64,000 nucleotides of DNA from CALKXV01 sp964632495 (GCA_964632495.1 CAZWDS010000001.1:62001-126000), one strand, 5' to 3'. Numbered from the stretch's first letter, positions 1-9,481 are shown. Notes: generated from the letters alone by a model not told the origin. Numbers and translations: made by a program.

Positions 1-600
1 GAAAACACCCACGGCGGCAAGGTCGTGCCATTGGACCGCATGCAGGACGCTGCGGGTGCAGCGCGTGCCGCCGGGTTATCGCTTCATCTGGATGGGGCGC
101 GGTTTTTCAATGCTGTAGCCGCGCTTGGATGTTCGCCGACGGAATTGGCTGGCACCGTCGATTCCGTGTCGATCTGCCTGTCCAAGGGCCTTGGCACGCC
201 TGCCGGGTCGGTCCTGTCTGGCCCCAAAGATCTGATCGCCCGCGCCCGCCGATATCGCAAGATGCTGGGGGGCGGGATGCGACAGGCCGGAGTTTTGGCC
301 GCGGCCGGGCTTTATGCGCTGGACCACAATTCAGCCCGCCTTGCCCAAGATCATGACCGTGCCGCCGCCCTTGCCAAATCCCTGAATGAGATGCAGGCGG
401 GAGACGTCACACAAGCCACCAATATGGTCTTCTTGACGCCCCGTGACGGCGCGAACGACACATTGCGCCACCAACTTGCCGAAGCAGGGATCCTGTTGGG
501 CGGCGGATCAACAGGTGCGATCCGCTTGGCGCTTCACAAAGATATTGACGACGACGCATTGGACTATTTGATTGCCGCGATGCGCGCGGTCTATGAGTGA
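1..600 (+). CDS. Low-specificity L-threonine aldolase, C-terminal part (5' end outside window)
   Basis: The frame is open from base 1, so the start lies upstream and about 199 residues are visible. The protein begins ENTHGGK, the conserved ENTH segment of PLP-dependent threonine aldolases. HLDGARFFNA follows, containing the aspartate expected to contact the PLP ring. SICLSKGLGTPAGS carries the probable Schiff-base lysine. The family cleaves L-threonine or L-allo-threonine to glycine and acetaldehyde in the cytosol. The TGA at 598-600 directly abuts the stop codon of the convergent flavoenzyme gene. Another beta-eliminating PLP enzyme is possible but less likely given both motifs. Confidence 0.9.
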   Translation, partial: ENTHGGKVVPLDRMQDAAGAARAAGLSLHLDGARFFNAVAALGCSPTELAGTVDSVSICLSKGLGTPAGSVLSGPKDLIARARRYRKMLGGGMRQAGVLAAAGLYALDHNSARLAQDHDRAAALAKSLNEMQAGDVTQATNMVFLTPRDGANDTLRHQLAEAGILLGGGSTGAIRLALHKDIDDDALDYLIAAMRAVYE

Positions 601-3027
601 CTAGCCTCGCACAAGGCTCATGTCGGGGTCATAGAGCGCCGGATCCGTGATCACTGCCGGAATGCTATCGCCCAGGACATCCACCGTTAAATCGGCCCCG
701 TCCAAACCGGCATCCACAAAGGCAAAGGCAAGGTTCTTGCCGACCCGATGACCAAAGCCGCCCGACGTCACGGTGCCCACAACCTTACCGCCTTGCACGA
801 CCGAAGCACCACCGGGGGCAGCGGCGTCTTTGCCGTCCACAATCAGCGCCACAAAGCGCTTGCGATCCGCCTGCTCTAGCCGTTCTTGCAAAGCGGCCTT
901 CCCGACGAAATCCTTGTCCATCTTCACAAAGCGATCCAGGCCGGTTTCATACGGATCAAACTCGGTCAGAAGATCGGCTTTCCAATGCAGATAGCCTTTT
1001 TCAAGTCGCATGGATTCAACCGCCAAAGATCCAAACATCCGCAATCCTTCCTCCGCGCCTGCCTCGCGCAAGGCAAGATAAGCGGTATAGAGAGAGGCAT
1101 TCGGCACATGGATCTCATAAGCCAACTCGCCCGAGAAACTGACAGCCATGACCGTGGCAGGCGCGATCCCGATGTAACACTCACGCACCGACAGCCACGG
1201 AAAACCCACCTTAGACCAATCCGCCCGACTGACCTTTTGCATCACCGCGCGGGCCTTGGGACCAGCCAGCACAAGGATCGTTTGATCGTTGGTCAGCGAG
1301 CGAACCTGCACATCCTCATCCGCTCGGATGTTCTGTTGCAACCAATCCATGTCATGGAATTCAGAGGCAGCAGCCGAACCGTACCAAATCCGCTCCGGTC
1401 CCCGGTCCGAGGCAGGCAGGTTGGCAATCGTCGCTTCGGTCTTCACGCAGCCCTGATTGTTCAAGAGGTAGACCAGACCAACCCGCCCCGATTTCTTGGG
1501 AACCCGGCCACAGATCATCCGGTCAAGGAAACTATGAGCATCATCGCCTGCGATCTCGAAACGGTTGAACCCATTGACCTCACACAGGCCAACAGCGTTT
1601 TGCACCGCGTCGATCTCCTTTGCCACAACCGGAAAGCTTTCATCGAAACGGAACGACGGCGTCACGTGAAAATCTGCCGTCGGCTTGAAGAACTCTGCAC
1701 GCTCCCACCCATTCACAACGGCAAAGTCCGCGCCTTCCGCAGCCAAGACTGGCGTCAAAGGCGTGGTCTTAGCATTGCGTCCGGCGGGGCGATGTTCGTT
1801 TGGGAAATGGAATCGAAACTCGTTCTGATAATCCTCGATCGCTTTCAACGCGGTTAGTTCAACGGTCGCGTGCCCGGTAAAGCGACGGGGATCAATCACC
1901 CAAGTGTCGTAAATGGCCTCGCCATGCACGATCTGCTGCGCCAGCAACCAACCATGGCCACCGCCCTCGCCCAAACCGGCGCGCAAACCGATAATGCAGA
2001 ACGCATTCCGCTTGCCCGGGATCGGACCGACCAAAGGCGCACCGTCAATCGTATAGGTGATTGGCCCGTTCACGATCCGTTTGATGCCGGCTTCCATCAA
2101 GGCCGGCATCCGTTCAAACGCGCCTTCCAGAACATCCATCACACGGTCCAGATCGTCGGGGCAAAGATCGTTGCTGAACCCCGGGTTGATCCCATCCATG
2201 CCCCACGTCTGACAACCCTGTTCGTAGAACCCAACCAAAAGGCCGTTCTTTTCCTGACGCGAGTAATAGTCACTGATCGGACAACGCAGCAAAGGCATCC
2301 GGTGCCCGGCTTCGACAATCGCCGGGATGTCCTCGGTGACAAAATACTGATGCTCCATCGAGGCGACGGGATGCGACACACCCATCATCGCGCCCACTTC
2401 GTTCACCCGATAGCCGCAAGCGTTGACCACCACCTCGCAGGCAATGTCGCCCTTGTCGGTGTGCACGATCCAACTGTCGTCCTTCAGCTGCGTCAGCCCC
2501 GTGACCGACGTATTCCGATAAACCTCGGCCCCTGCTTTACGCGCATGGAACGCCAAGGCCTGACAGAGCTGCGCGGGATCAATGTCACCATCTTCGCCGT
2601 CCCAAAGCCCACCCAAAAGGTTGTCGGTCGAAATCAACGGATGCCGCCGCGCACATTCCTCGGCGTCGATCACCTCAAACTCAACACCCATCCCGCGCGC
2701 CATCGAAACGAAATGCCGATAGCCGTCCATTTGCGCTTCGGTATTGGCCAGACGGATGCCGCCATCGCCGTGGTGATAGCCCACGGGATACTCCGGATCG
2801 TCGCGCAGCTTTTTATACAATGCAATCGAATGTGACTTCAGACCAACCATCGTCTGGGTCATGCCAAAGTTTGTGACCTGCGCAGCCGAATGCCATGTGG
2901 TGCCCGACGTCAACTCGTCCCGCTCAACAAGAACAACGTCAGTCCAACCTTCTTCGGTCAGGTGATAAAGGGTCGAACACCCTGCAATACCGCCGCCAAT
3001 GACGACCGCGCGTGTCTGAGTTTTCAT
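601..3027 (-). CDS. FAD-dependent oxidoreductase with GcvT-like domain (dimethylglycine/sarcosine dehydrogenase family)
   Basis: 808 residues. The N-terminal dinucleotide fold has VVIGGGIAGCS near residues 9-18. SGTTWHSAAQ at about 43-52 contains the histidine that carries covalent FAD in dimethylglycine dehydrogenases. The last ~370 residues look like the folate-binding aminomethyltransferase (GcvT) domain, with LAYEIHVP and LEKGYLHWKADL. Such enzymes oxidatively demethylate N-methylated glycines and pass the one-carbon unit to tetrahydrofolate. The exact substrate cannot be read from sequence. The ATG at 3027 is preferred because GAAGG lies 8 bases upstream; a TTG five codons earlier would bury that ribosome site. 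A role in glycine betaine breakdown is inferred. Confidence 0.85.
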   Translation of the reverse strand: MKTQTRAVVIGGGIAGCSTLYHLTEEGWTDVVLVERDELTSGTTWHSAAQVTNFGMTQTMVGLKSHSIALYKKLRDDPEYPVGYHHGDGGIRLANTEAQMDGYRHFVSMARGMGVEFEVIDAEECARRHPLISTDNLLGGLWDGEDGDIDPAQLCQALAFHARKAGAEVYRNTSVTGLTQLKDDSWIVHTDKGDIACEVVVNACGYRVNEVGAMMGVSHPVASMEHQYFVTEDIPAIVEAGHRMPLLRCPISDYYSRQEKNGLLVGFYEQGCQTWGMDGINPGFSNDLCPDDLDRVMDVLEGAFERMPALMEAGIKRIVNGPITYTIDGAPLVGPIPGKRNAFCIIGLRAGLGEGGGHGWLLAQQIVHGEAIYDTWVIDPRRFTGHATVELTALKAIEDYQNEFRFHFPNEHRPAGRNAKTTPLTPVLAAEGADFAVVNGWERAEFFKPTADFHVTPSFRFDESFPVVAKEIDAVQNAVGLCEVNGFNRFEIAGDDAHSFLDRMICGRVPKKSGRVGLVYLLNNQGCVKTEATIANLPASDRGPERIWYGSAAASEFHDMDWLQQNIRADEDVQVRSLTNDQTILVLAGPKARAVMQKVSRADWSKVGFPWLSVRECYIGIAPATVMAVSFSGELAYEIHVPNASLYTAYLALREAGAEEGLRMFGSLAVESMRLEKGYLHWKADLLTEFDPYETGLDRFVKMDKDFVGKAALQERLEQADRKRFVALIVDGKDAAAPGGASVVQGGKVVGTVTSGGFGHRVGKNLAFAFVDAGLDGADLTVDVLGDSIPAVITDPALYDPDMSLVRG

Positions 3028-3188
3028 CGTTGGAACCTTCAATAAACCTTGGCCAAATTGTCCCCAAATTCAGGCAAAGGCAATCCCGCAGACCGCCTGC
3101 GACGTTCAATCCCGAGTCTTTCCATTGGACAATGGGCCAACGACTGTTAGCAAGGGCCGGTTAACACCAATGGGTCCTCGAAAACCGC

Positions 3189-4811
3189 ATGGCCAAGCTA
3201 TCGACATACGGGCTATTTGCCCTAGCTGCCTTGATCGTCACGCTGTGTCTGTTTCCAGTCGTTGCTGTGATGCTGGCGGCCCTGTCCTTGCCGGGCGATA
3301 CGATCCAAGGTTTGGCGGCAACGGTATTGCCCCGCTTCACGCTGAACACGATTGGCCTTGTTTTCCTGACCTGTAGCGCCTCGCTTGTCATCGGCGTAAG
3401 CGCGGCCTGGTTGGTGACGATGACCGAGTTTCCCGGTCGTCGCATCCTTGAAATCTGCCTCGTTCTGCCCTTCGCCTTCCCGGCCTATGTGTTGGCCTAC
3501 GCCTATACACATGTGCTGGATCATCCTGGAATCGTGCAATCCACCCTCAGGGACGTGTTCGGATGGGGACCGCGCGATTATTGGTTTCCGGAAATCCGAT
3601 CTTTCGGCGGGGCCGCCATGATGCTGACCATCGTGCTGTACCCCTACGTTTACTTATTGGCGCGCGCATCGTTCCTTAGCCAAAGCGCAGCACAATTTCT
3701 GGTGGCCCGCACGCTGGGGCAAAGCCCGTTCCGAATCTTCCTGAAAGTCTCGCTTCCCATGTCGCGGGCCGCAGCTGTCGGGGGCGTCTTGCTGGTCGCG
3801 ATGGAAACGATTGCCGACTTCGGAACGGTGTCGTTCTTCGGCGTCCAGACCTTCGCAACCGGCATATATCAAAGCTGGTTCTCGATGGCAGACCGCGCAG
3901 CCGCCGCGCAACTGGCCCTTTGCCTTCTCAGCTTTGCGCTGCTTCTGGCTTTTTTTGGCCGCATCACCCGCGACGCTCCGGCGGCCACGCACGGACGCCG
4001 CCGCGAGATGATGCCAAGATTTCAACTCCGTGGCCTCAAAGCCGTCGCCGCCATAACGGCGTGCAGCCTGCCCGTGATCGTGGGCGCGATTATTCCAACC
4101 ATCGTGTTGATCACCATGGCCCATGGATCCGAGCAAGACCTGCTTAGCCGAAGATACCAGCACTTCATCGGTAACAGCCTGACACTTGCCCTGATCGGGG
4201 CTGCAATCACGGTCTTCGCAGCATTAGCCCTCGGTTCCCTTCGACGCAGTTTCCCGGGCCGTCTCAGCAACGGATTCTTTCAGGTGGCGCGCCTTGGCTA
4301 TGCAGTGCCCGGCGGAGTAATTGCTGTGGGTTTGCTGGTGCCCATGGCCGCGTTTGACAACCGGTTTGACCAGTTCATGACGGAACGCTTTGGCATTTCG
4401 ACTGGGCTGCTGGTGACTGGCTCTATCGCGCTTTTGCTTGTCACCTATATGGTACGTTTCCTCGCCGCCGCCCTAAGTGCTTATGAAAGCGGGGCCAGCG
4501 CGATCAATCGAAATCTTGATCATGCCGCGCGTGTCTTGGGAAAGTCTCCGGTGAGAACCGCGCTGAAAGTCCACACTCCCTTATTAGCCCCCAGCCTATT
4601 AACCGGGGCTTTGATTGTCTTCGTCGATGTGATGAAAGAGCTTCCGGCCACACTGATTTTACGGCCCTTCAATTTCGACACTCTGGCCGTTCAGGCCTTT
4701 CGCCTTGCCTCGGACGAACGGCTGACGGGCGCCGCTGTTCCAAGTCTGGTGATTGCCGCGATTGGGCTTTTGCCGACCATCCTTTTGTGCCGACGCATCA
4801 GCCGCGACTGA
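3189..4811 (+). CDS. Iron(III)/ThiP-type ABC transporter permease, fused double module
   Basis: 540 residues with about 12 hydrophobic segments. Two permease halves are each marked by an EAA-type loop: ARTLGQSPFRIFLKVSLP near 173-190 and ARVLGKSPVRTALKVHTP near 447-464. This duplicated arrangement is typical of FbpB and ThiP, inner-membrane channels for Fe(III) or thiamine uptake. No substrate-binding protein or ATPase is adjacent: the upstream gene is divergent and the downstream gene convergent. It must use partners encoded elsewhere. The ATG at 3189 precedes a strongly hydrophobic first segment. Iron is the likelier substrate but this is inference. Confidence 0.85.
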   Translation: MAKLSTYGLFALAALIVTLCLFPVVAVMLAALSLPGDTIQGLAATVLPRFTLNTIGLVFLTCSASLVIGVSAAWLVTMTEFPGRRILEICLVLPFAFPAYVLAYAYTHVLDHPGIVQSTLRDVFGWGPRDYWFPEIRSFGGAAMMLTIVLYPYVYLLARASFLSQSAAQFLVARTLGQSPFRIFLKVSLPMSRAAAVGGVLLVAMETIADFGTVSFFGVQTFATGIYQSWFSMADRAAAAQLALCLLSFALLLAFFGRITRDAPAATHGRRREMMPRFQLRGLKAVAAITACSLPVIVGAIIPTIVLITMAHGSEQDLLSRRYQHFIGNSLTLALIGAAITVFAALALGSLRRSFPGRLSNGFFQVARLGYAVPGGVIAVGLLVPMAAFDNRFDQFMTERFGISTGLLVTGSIALLLVTYMVRFLAAALSAYESGASAINRNLDHAARVLGKSPVRTALKVHTPLLAPSLLTGALIVFVDVMKELPATLILRPFNFDTLAVQAFRLASDERLTGAAVPSLVIAAIGLLPTILLCRRISRD

Positions 4812-4881
4812 ACATTTGCCCTTGTCGGATCGCGGATATCGGGTTCTGTCATTTGGCCGGATGATGCACTAAAGCATAGCG

Positions 4882-5694
4882 TCAGATGTCGCTTTCTTTG
4901 GCGACATAGCTGGGAAAGTACGCAGGCGGCATAGGGCCTTTGTTTCGCGTGCCTTGCTGCATCTGCTCCCATCCGTGCGCCAGAATTCCGACGGATCGTG
5001 AAAGACAAAAAAGGCCCCGAGACAGCGGTGGCGGAAAACCAAGTTCGCAGAAAATAACGGCGGTCGCACCGTCGATGTTCATCGCGATGTCGGCATTTCG
5101 TTGTCGTCCAATTGCGGCTTGAATCGCTTCGCCGATGTCAGCGAACCGGCCAGACACAACGTCCTTTCCAGCAGCTTCTCGCACCAGCGCCATCAGCCGA
5201 GGCGCGCGGGGATCAACGGGTTTGTGAAACCGATGCCCGAACCCCGGAACAATCTTGCCGTTCTGCTCCTGCCATTTTTCCACCGCCTGAAACACCGTCG
5301 CCTCAAGTGACAGACCACTATCCAAACGACCAGCGATCTCGACATAGAGTTCCGCACATTGCTCCCCTGCTCCACCGTGCACATCGCCAAGCATATTCAC
5401 ACCAGTGGCCATGACATTGTTCAAACCGACACCACAAGTCGCCGCCATCCGTGCCGCAGCAATCGAGGGGGCTTGAGGGCCGTGATCGACGCCTGCAACC
5501 AACGCGCATTCCAGCAGCTCGGCTTGGACGGACGTGGGCATTGTGCCTTTCGTCATCAACCAGATCATCTGGCCAAAGCTGACATGTCCAATCAAATCCT
5601 CAATCTTATGGCCGCGAATGGCGATCCGTCCCGGGGCCATGTCGATGATTGATGTTTGCCACCATTGCCGAATGGCCTGTTCATCTGTGCTCAT
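4882..5694 (-). CDS. Citryl-CoA lyase-like / short citrate synthase family protein
   Basis: 270 residues, much shorter than the ~430 of housekeeping citrate synthases. The catalytic triad of the fold appears present: His106 in DVHGGAGEQ, His154/157 in GFGHRFHK and Asp208 in NIDGAT. It aligns with the compact forms annotated as citryl-CoA lyase or citrate synthase-like. Those cleave citryl-CoA to acetyl-CoA and oxaloacetate or carry out related C-C chemistry. It lies downstream of the monooxygenase/VOC pair on the same strand, so a role in a side-chain or aromatic breakdown route is possible. No dedicated CoA-ligase partner is in view. The reaction is uncertain; fold membership is not. Confidence 0.75.
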   Translation of the reverse strand: MSTDEQAIRQWWQTSIIDMAPGRIAIRGHKIEDLIGHVSFGQMIWLMTKGTMPTSVQAELLECALVAGVDHGPQAPSIAAARMAATCGVGLNNVMATGVNMLGDVHGGAGEQCAELYVEIAGRLDSGLSLEATVFQAVEKWQEQNGKIVPGFGHRFHKPVDPRAPRLMALVREAAGKDVVSGRFADIGEAIQAAIGRQRNADIAMNIDGATAVIFCELGFPPPLSRGLFCLSRSVGILAHGWEQMQQGTRNKGPMPPAYFPSYVAKESDI

Positions 5695-5746
5695 GGGTTA
5701 CTCTTTCGATGCGGAGCCTAAGTCAGATCACCCCTTTTGGATTTGG

Positions 5747-7132
5747 TCAATGCGCGGCAAAGCGGCGGGTTGGCGTGGTTTGAATGAGCTTGGAGTGGCT
5801 GTGTACACTAGCAATGAAGCCGTCCTTGTCCCGCGCGCTTGCAAGCGCGTAGAAATCTGGCCGAACGATCACACCGAAGGTATCGTTTGCCTCCAACCAA
5901 TCCTTGGCGTCAACGACCTCTGGAATAGGCAACTCTAGGGGGTGGCGCACCAGCGCATAGAACCCGTTTGGTGCGGCATCATCGAAACGCCCGATTTGGG
6001 GAACAAGCTGGCCTGCCAAAGGATCATCCACACCAAGCCCAGGGCCCAAAGTTGGCCAGATCGAGATCATTTTGCCTTTGGGCTTCCGACCTTGGACTGT
6101 TTGATTGATAAGTTGGCCAAGTTTGACCGAGCGTTTGATGAAAGCCCGTGCATTAGGATCCCGTTCGCTCTGGTAGCTGTCCAAAATCCGGGCATCCGCG
6201 CCGTTGCAGACACACGCAAGTTTCCAAGCCAAATTACCCGCATCTCGCAAACCCGCGCACATCCCCTGCCCCATGAAGGGCGGCATTTGGTGCGCCACGT
6301 CGCCCGCAAGAAACGTCCGTTCCTTGCGCCAATTGTCTGCAATCCGCGAGCGGAACGTGTAAACGGCGGAACGTTCCAAAGTGGCATCTTGCGGCGTGAT
6401 CCACCGAGCCAAACGCGCCCATGTCTCATCAGGGTCAAATTTATCGGGGTCATCTTCAGCAATCCGACACTCCCACCGACGGCGCCGACCAACACCCCGC
6501 ACATAGGTCGCGGGCGCATTGGCGTTGCAATGCTGAATGGAATAGTCGCCAAGATCAGGACGGTCCCGTTTCAGGATCACATCCGCCACCAGCCAACGTT
6601 CTTCGAAACCTAAGTCGCAAAACGCATCGGCCACATGCCCCCGAAACGTCGAGCCAGCCCCATCACAGATCACGGCAAACCGCGCCCGTTCTTCGCTGTT
6701 CTGCGTGAGAACGGACACTCCGTTGTTGTCTTGACTCAGGCTTTGCACCGAAACGCCCGTGAGAAGTTTCACGTCGGGGAACCGATGCAAACCTTCACGC
6801 AAAAGTCCTTCCAAGTCCGGTTGATGAAACCGATAGCTTTCGTGCCAGCCCATTGGGCCGATTTCAACATCGCGAGACCAATCCACCAGCGTTTTCCCTG
6901 CGTCGTCCTTGAACAGCATGCCTGGGTTAATCCGCGTCATTGGTCGGACCGCATCGGCCAACCGCGCCGATTGAAACAGCCGCATGACCTCGCCGTCGAA
7001 ATGGACGGCCCGCGGTAAATCGTAGATCTCTGGCTGCTTTTCAAAAATCGAAACCCGCAATCCCCGAGAACCCAAAAGGTTGCCCAAGAACGCTCCTGTC
7101 GGCCCGCAGCCGATGATTGCGACGTCGATCAC
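5747..7132 (-). CDS. FAD-dependent aromatic hydroxylase (MhpA-like monooxygenase)
   Basis: 461 residues. Visible are the ADP-binding GCGPTGAFLG (8-17), the DG motif ICDGAGSTFR (155-164) and the FLAGDVAHQMPPFMGQG segment (275-290) that binds the FAD pyrophosphate and ribityl. This set defines NAD(P)H-dependent phenol-type hydroxylases, with 3-(3-hydroxyphenyl)propionate hydroxylase (MhpA) the closest pattern. It is about 80-100 residues shorter than typical MhpA, mainly at the C-terminus, where the thioredoxin-like tail seems reduced. It starts at GTG 7132 inside the TGA of the upstream VOC gene (GTGA overlap), which implies translational coupling and a shared aromatic substrate pathway. Confidence 0.85.
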   Translation of the reverse strand: MIDVAIIGCGPTGAFLGNLLGSRGLRVSIFEKQPEIYDLPRAVHFDGEVMRLFQSARLADAVRPMTRINPGMLFKDDAGKTLVDWSRDVEIGPMGWHESYRFHQPDLEGLLREGLHRFPDVKLLTGVSVQSLSQDNNGVSVLTQNSEERARFAVICDGAGSTFRGHVADAFCDLGFEERWLVADVILKRDRPDLGDYSIQHCNANAPATYVRGVGRRRRWECRIAEDDPDKFDPDETWARLARWITPQDATLERSAVYTFRSRIADNWRKERTFLAGDVAHQMPPFMGQGMCAGLRDAGNLAWKLACVCNGADARILDSYQSERDPNARAFIKRSVKLGQLINQTVQGRKPKGKMISIWPTLGPGLGVDDPLAGQLVPQIGRFDDAAPNGFYALVRHPLELPIPEVVDAKDWLEANDTFGVIVRPDFYALASARDKDGFIASVHSHSKLIQTTPTRRFAAH

Positions 7133-7731
7133 AGCTCGTCTGTGCGGGAACCAGGAATGATCTGACCGTCCGCGGTACGATGCCTGCCGTCAGCTTCAAT
7201 GGTCGCAAGGCCCCAGAAAATCTCGATACGATGCCCATCCGGGTCCAGGACATAAACCGCCTCGTTCTCGCCCCAAGACCCATCTCCGCGTGGCTGATGC
7301 CACGAATGCACAACTGGTCCACGAATGATCTCTGCACCGTTCTCGCGGATACGATCCAAAGCAACTTGCCAATCTTCGCGGGTGTCACATTCCAAGGCAA
7401 AGTGGTGGAAAGACGGCGGTCCATCCAAGTCATCTTCGGGACGAATAGGGCGCGGCCGATACGTTTTCTTGGGATTGTGCACCAAGACAAGCTCATGATG
7501 CGTGTGACCCAACCGCAGAAAGGTCAGCTCGACTGGGATCGCCGAAACTTCGTTCGCAGCATGTCGTTCAGTCACCTTGAAGCCAAGCACATCACGATAG
7601 AATTTGATCGACTTATCCGTGTCACTGACATCTACGGAAAAGTGCTGCATCCGTGCAATCGGTCCAGGCATGGCGGCGTCGTTATCCCCTTGTTGAGCCC
7701 GACCGGTGTACAGTGCTTCAAGAATGGTCAC
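7129..7731 (-). CDS. VOC-family protein, extradiol ring-cleavage dioxygenase type
   Basis: 200 residues from a GTG at 7731, or 180 from ATG 7671, which has AAGGGG about 13 bases upstream; the start is unsettled. The vicinal-oxygen-chelate fold is shown by MQHFSVDVSD, PSFHHFALECD and DPDGHRIEIFWG, which supply the His-His-Glu metal triad. Members cleave catechols or isomerise related compounds using Fe(II) or Mn(II). The four-base overlap with the MhpA-like hydroxylase suggests sequential hydroxylation and ring opening, an inference from context. The tRNA-Thr gene lies just upstream on the same strand. Confidence 0.85.
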   Translation of the reverse strand: MTILEALYTGRAQQGDNDAAMPGPIARMQHFSVDVSDTDKSIKFYRDVLGFKVTERHAANEVSAIPVELTFLRLGHTHHELVLVHNPKKTYRPRPIRPEDDLDGPPSFHHFALECDTREDWQVALDRIRENGAEIIRGPVVHSWHQPRGDGSWGENEAVYVLDPDGHRIEIFWGLATIEADGRHRTADGQIIPGSRTDEL

Positions 7732-7782
7732 TAGAGGAAGCGCGACACCAAATACGCTGCACGGGTCAAACTTTGATGGAAG

Positions 7783-7858
7783 TGGTGCCTCAAGAGGGAC
7801 TCGAACCCCCGACCTTGTCCTTACGAAGGACCTGCTCTACCAGCTGAGCTATTGAGGC
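7783..7858 (-). tRNA. tRNA-Thr (anticodon CGU)
   Basis: The minus strand folds as a complete 76-nt cloverleaf. The acceptor stem GCCTCAA pairs with TTGAGGC, the D arm is GCTC/GAGC, and the anticodon loop TTCGTAA gives anticodon CGT, reading ACG. The T arm GGGGG/CCCTC has loop TTCGAGT and an encoded CCA end at 7783-7785. The G27-A43 mismatch at the top of the anticodon stem also occurs in E. coli tRNA-Thr(CGU) as I recall it, so it is not a defect. I saw no terminator downstream. Confidence 0.97.
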
Positions 7859-7902
7859 GTACCGGCGCGCCTGATAGCAGGCTTTGAAGAACGCGAATAG
7901 CC

Positions 7903-9474
7903 CTATTTTGCCTCTTTTCCGGCCGGGTAATCCAACGGCGGAGCGTCTGCATTTGCAGTGGACCGGTCAGCGTCATCCTTCAGCAATTCAATTTCAATCG
8001 CGTCTGTTTCGTCCGCTGGCAGCTCTTCCGCATCTTCGGGTTCACTTGCATCTGTGCCATCTGGATCGTCTGTTGGATCCTTATCGTTAGGTCCTGCAAT
8101 CTGACCCACAATCAATGGCAACATCGCGGCCCCTGCAGGAAGCGGTGCGGTGGCGTCTTCGGGTTGCTTCCAGCTTAGGGTATCAAAGCTGTCACAGCCT
8201 TCACACACGGGTTCCCACTCGCCGTGAATACGGCTGCAATTATCGCAAACCCATTGTGGGCCACGTGGCGCGGTCAAGGCGCGGGCCAGCCAGCCTTTGA
8301 CAACAGCATCATCGGATCCCATGCCACGTTCGATGGCGGCCATAATCGTCAATGCGCGGGCAGACGGTTCTGTCTCGGAAAGATCACCCATGGCGTCGCG
8401 CGCGCCCATATAGTCTTCCGCAGCAATGTGCAGTTCCGCAGCAAGCATCCGAGTTTCGGGATGGCCAGGATGTTGCGACGTCAAAGCACCAAAACGCTTG
8501 ATGCGCGCGGTCGAGGTTTCATCAGGCTGAATGCGTGCGAAGGCGGCGGCAAGATCGGGGTGTGGCTGCGCCATCCAAGCTTTTTTCAGCAATCGAGTTG
8601 CATTCCGCGGCTTATTTTTCGCAACAAAGCCATCCGCAGCCAGAACAGCTGCCGGGATTAGGTCGGGCGACTTGCGGTTGGCCTCGATGGCCTTCTCACG
8701 CGCTTCGATCGACTTGTTGTCATCCACAATGTCTTGCGCTTCGCCAAGCGCCAAAACAGCGTCGCGGCGTTTGTGGACGTCACGTGGAAGTGCACCGTGT
8801 TTTAGTTTGGCGCCCAAGGTTTTCCGGGCACCGGACCAATCGTGAGCATTTGCCTGAAGGCTCAGCAACACGTCTTGCGTTTCAAAATGGCCCGGGCGCA
8901 AAGCGAACGCCTTTTCAGCTAACGCCATGGCGGTATCCGTTTTTCCGGCCTGTAGTTGCTGTTTCATCAGACCGCGCACACCGACAAACCGGGTACGGTC
9001 GTCGCGTAGCAATTTCTTATACGCGGTTTCGGCCATCTTGGTTTCGCCTGCTTGCTCGGCCGCCTGAGCCGTCAGAAGCGTCGTCAGCTCGGGGCGGCGC
9101 AACAGCTTTTCAGCCTTGGTGGCCTTTGCGATGGCCTGCTTTCCTTCACCCGAAGCCAAGGCCATCATACCGTCAGCCAAAGCGTCGTAACCCTTACGTT
9201 CACGACGCCGGTCAAAGAAGCGGTCAATGGCCGTCTTATCGCCTGCTGCAAACCGCAGGAACGTGACAATCAGCGAAATGAGTTTGAACAAGACCCAAGC
9301 CGCGGCCAGCAGCACCAAAAGGGCAATCACAGACTCTAGGGGCCCAAGTGTGAACTCGGTGCCTGCAACAGAAATTCGCATACCACCGTCTGCTTCCATC
9401 AGCAGACCAGCCCCCCAAGTTGCTGCTGCAACCAAAGAAACAAAAATAACTATCTTAAGCAGGGACCAAAGCAT
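7903..9474 (-). CDS. hemY: HemY-like inner-membrane TPR protein of heme biosynthesis operon
   Basis: 523 residues. Two hydrophobic segments near 5-26 and 45-72 (the second is VIALLVLLAAAWVLFKL) form the HemY N-terminal domain. A long alanine-rich TPR-like helical region follows. Near residues 425-450 is a four-cysteine element, CDNC...CEGC, resembling a rubredoxin or zinc ribbon, and the tail is acidic. The family sits in the inner membrane and is linked to late heme synthesis, although it is not the oxygen-dependent protoporphyrinogen oxidase also called HemY. It lies downstream of hemD and the Mic60-like gene on the same strand, 7 bases after the latter's stop. Confidence 0.85.
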   Translation of the reverse strand: MLWSLLKIVIFVSLVAAATWGAGLLMEADGGMRISVAGTEFTLGPLESVIALLVLLAAAWVLFKLISLIVTFLRFAAGDKTAIDRFFDRRRERKGYDALADGMMALASGEGKQAIAKATKAEKLLRRPELTTLLTAQAAEQAGETKMAETAYKKLLRDDRTRFVGVRGLMKQQLQAGKTDTAMALAEKAFALRPGHFETQDVLLSLQANAHDWSGARKTLGAKLKHGALPRDVHKRRDAVLALGEAQDIVDDNKSIEAREKAIEANRKSPDLIPAAVLAADGFVAKNKPRNATRLLKKAWMAQPHPDLAAAFARIQPDETSTARIKRFGALTSQHPGHPETRMLAAELHIAAEDYMGARDAMGDLSETEPSARALTIMAAIERGMGSDDAVVKGWLARALTAPRGPQWVCDNCSRIHGEWEPVCEGCDSFDTLSWKQPEDATAPLPAGAAMLPLIVGQIAGPNDKDPTDDPDGTDASEPEDAEELPADETDAIEIELLKDDADRSTANADAPPLDYPAGKEAK

Positions 9475-9481
9475 GGGACTC

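Noticed and set aside
1870..2835. Long plus-strand open frame opposite the flavoenzyme gene.
   Set aside because: It is antisense to a well-supported gene, has no ribosome site and no recognisable domain; its composition follows the opposite strand's codon pattern.
5942..6613. 223-codon plus-strand frame opposite the MhpA-like hydroxylase.
   Set aside because: Antisense shadow of a gene with complete FAD motifs; residue content is arginine/proline rich and matches no family.
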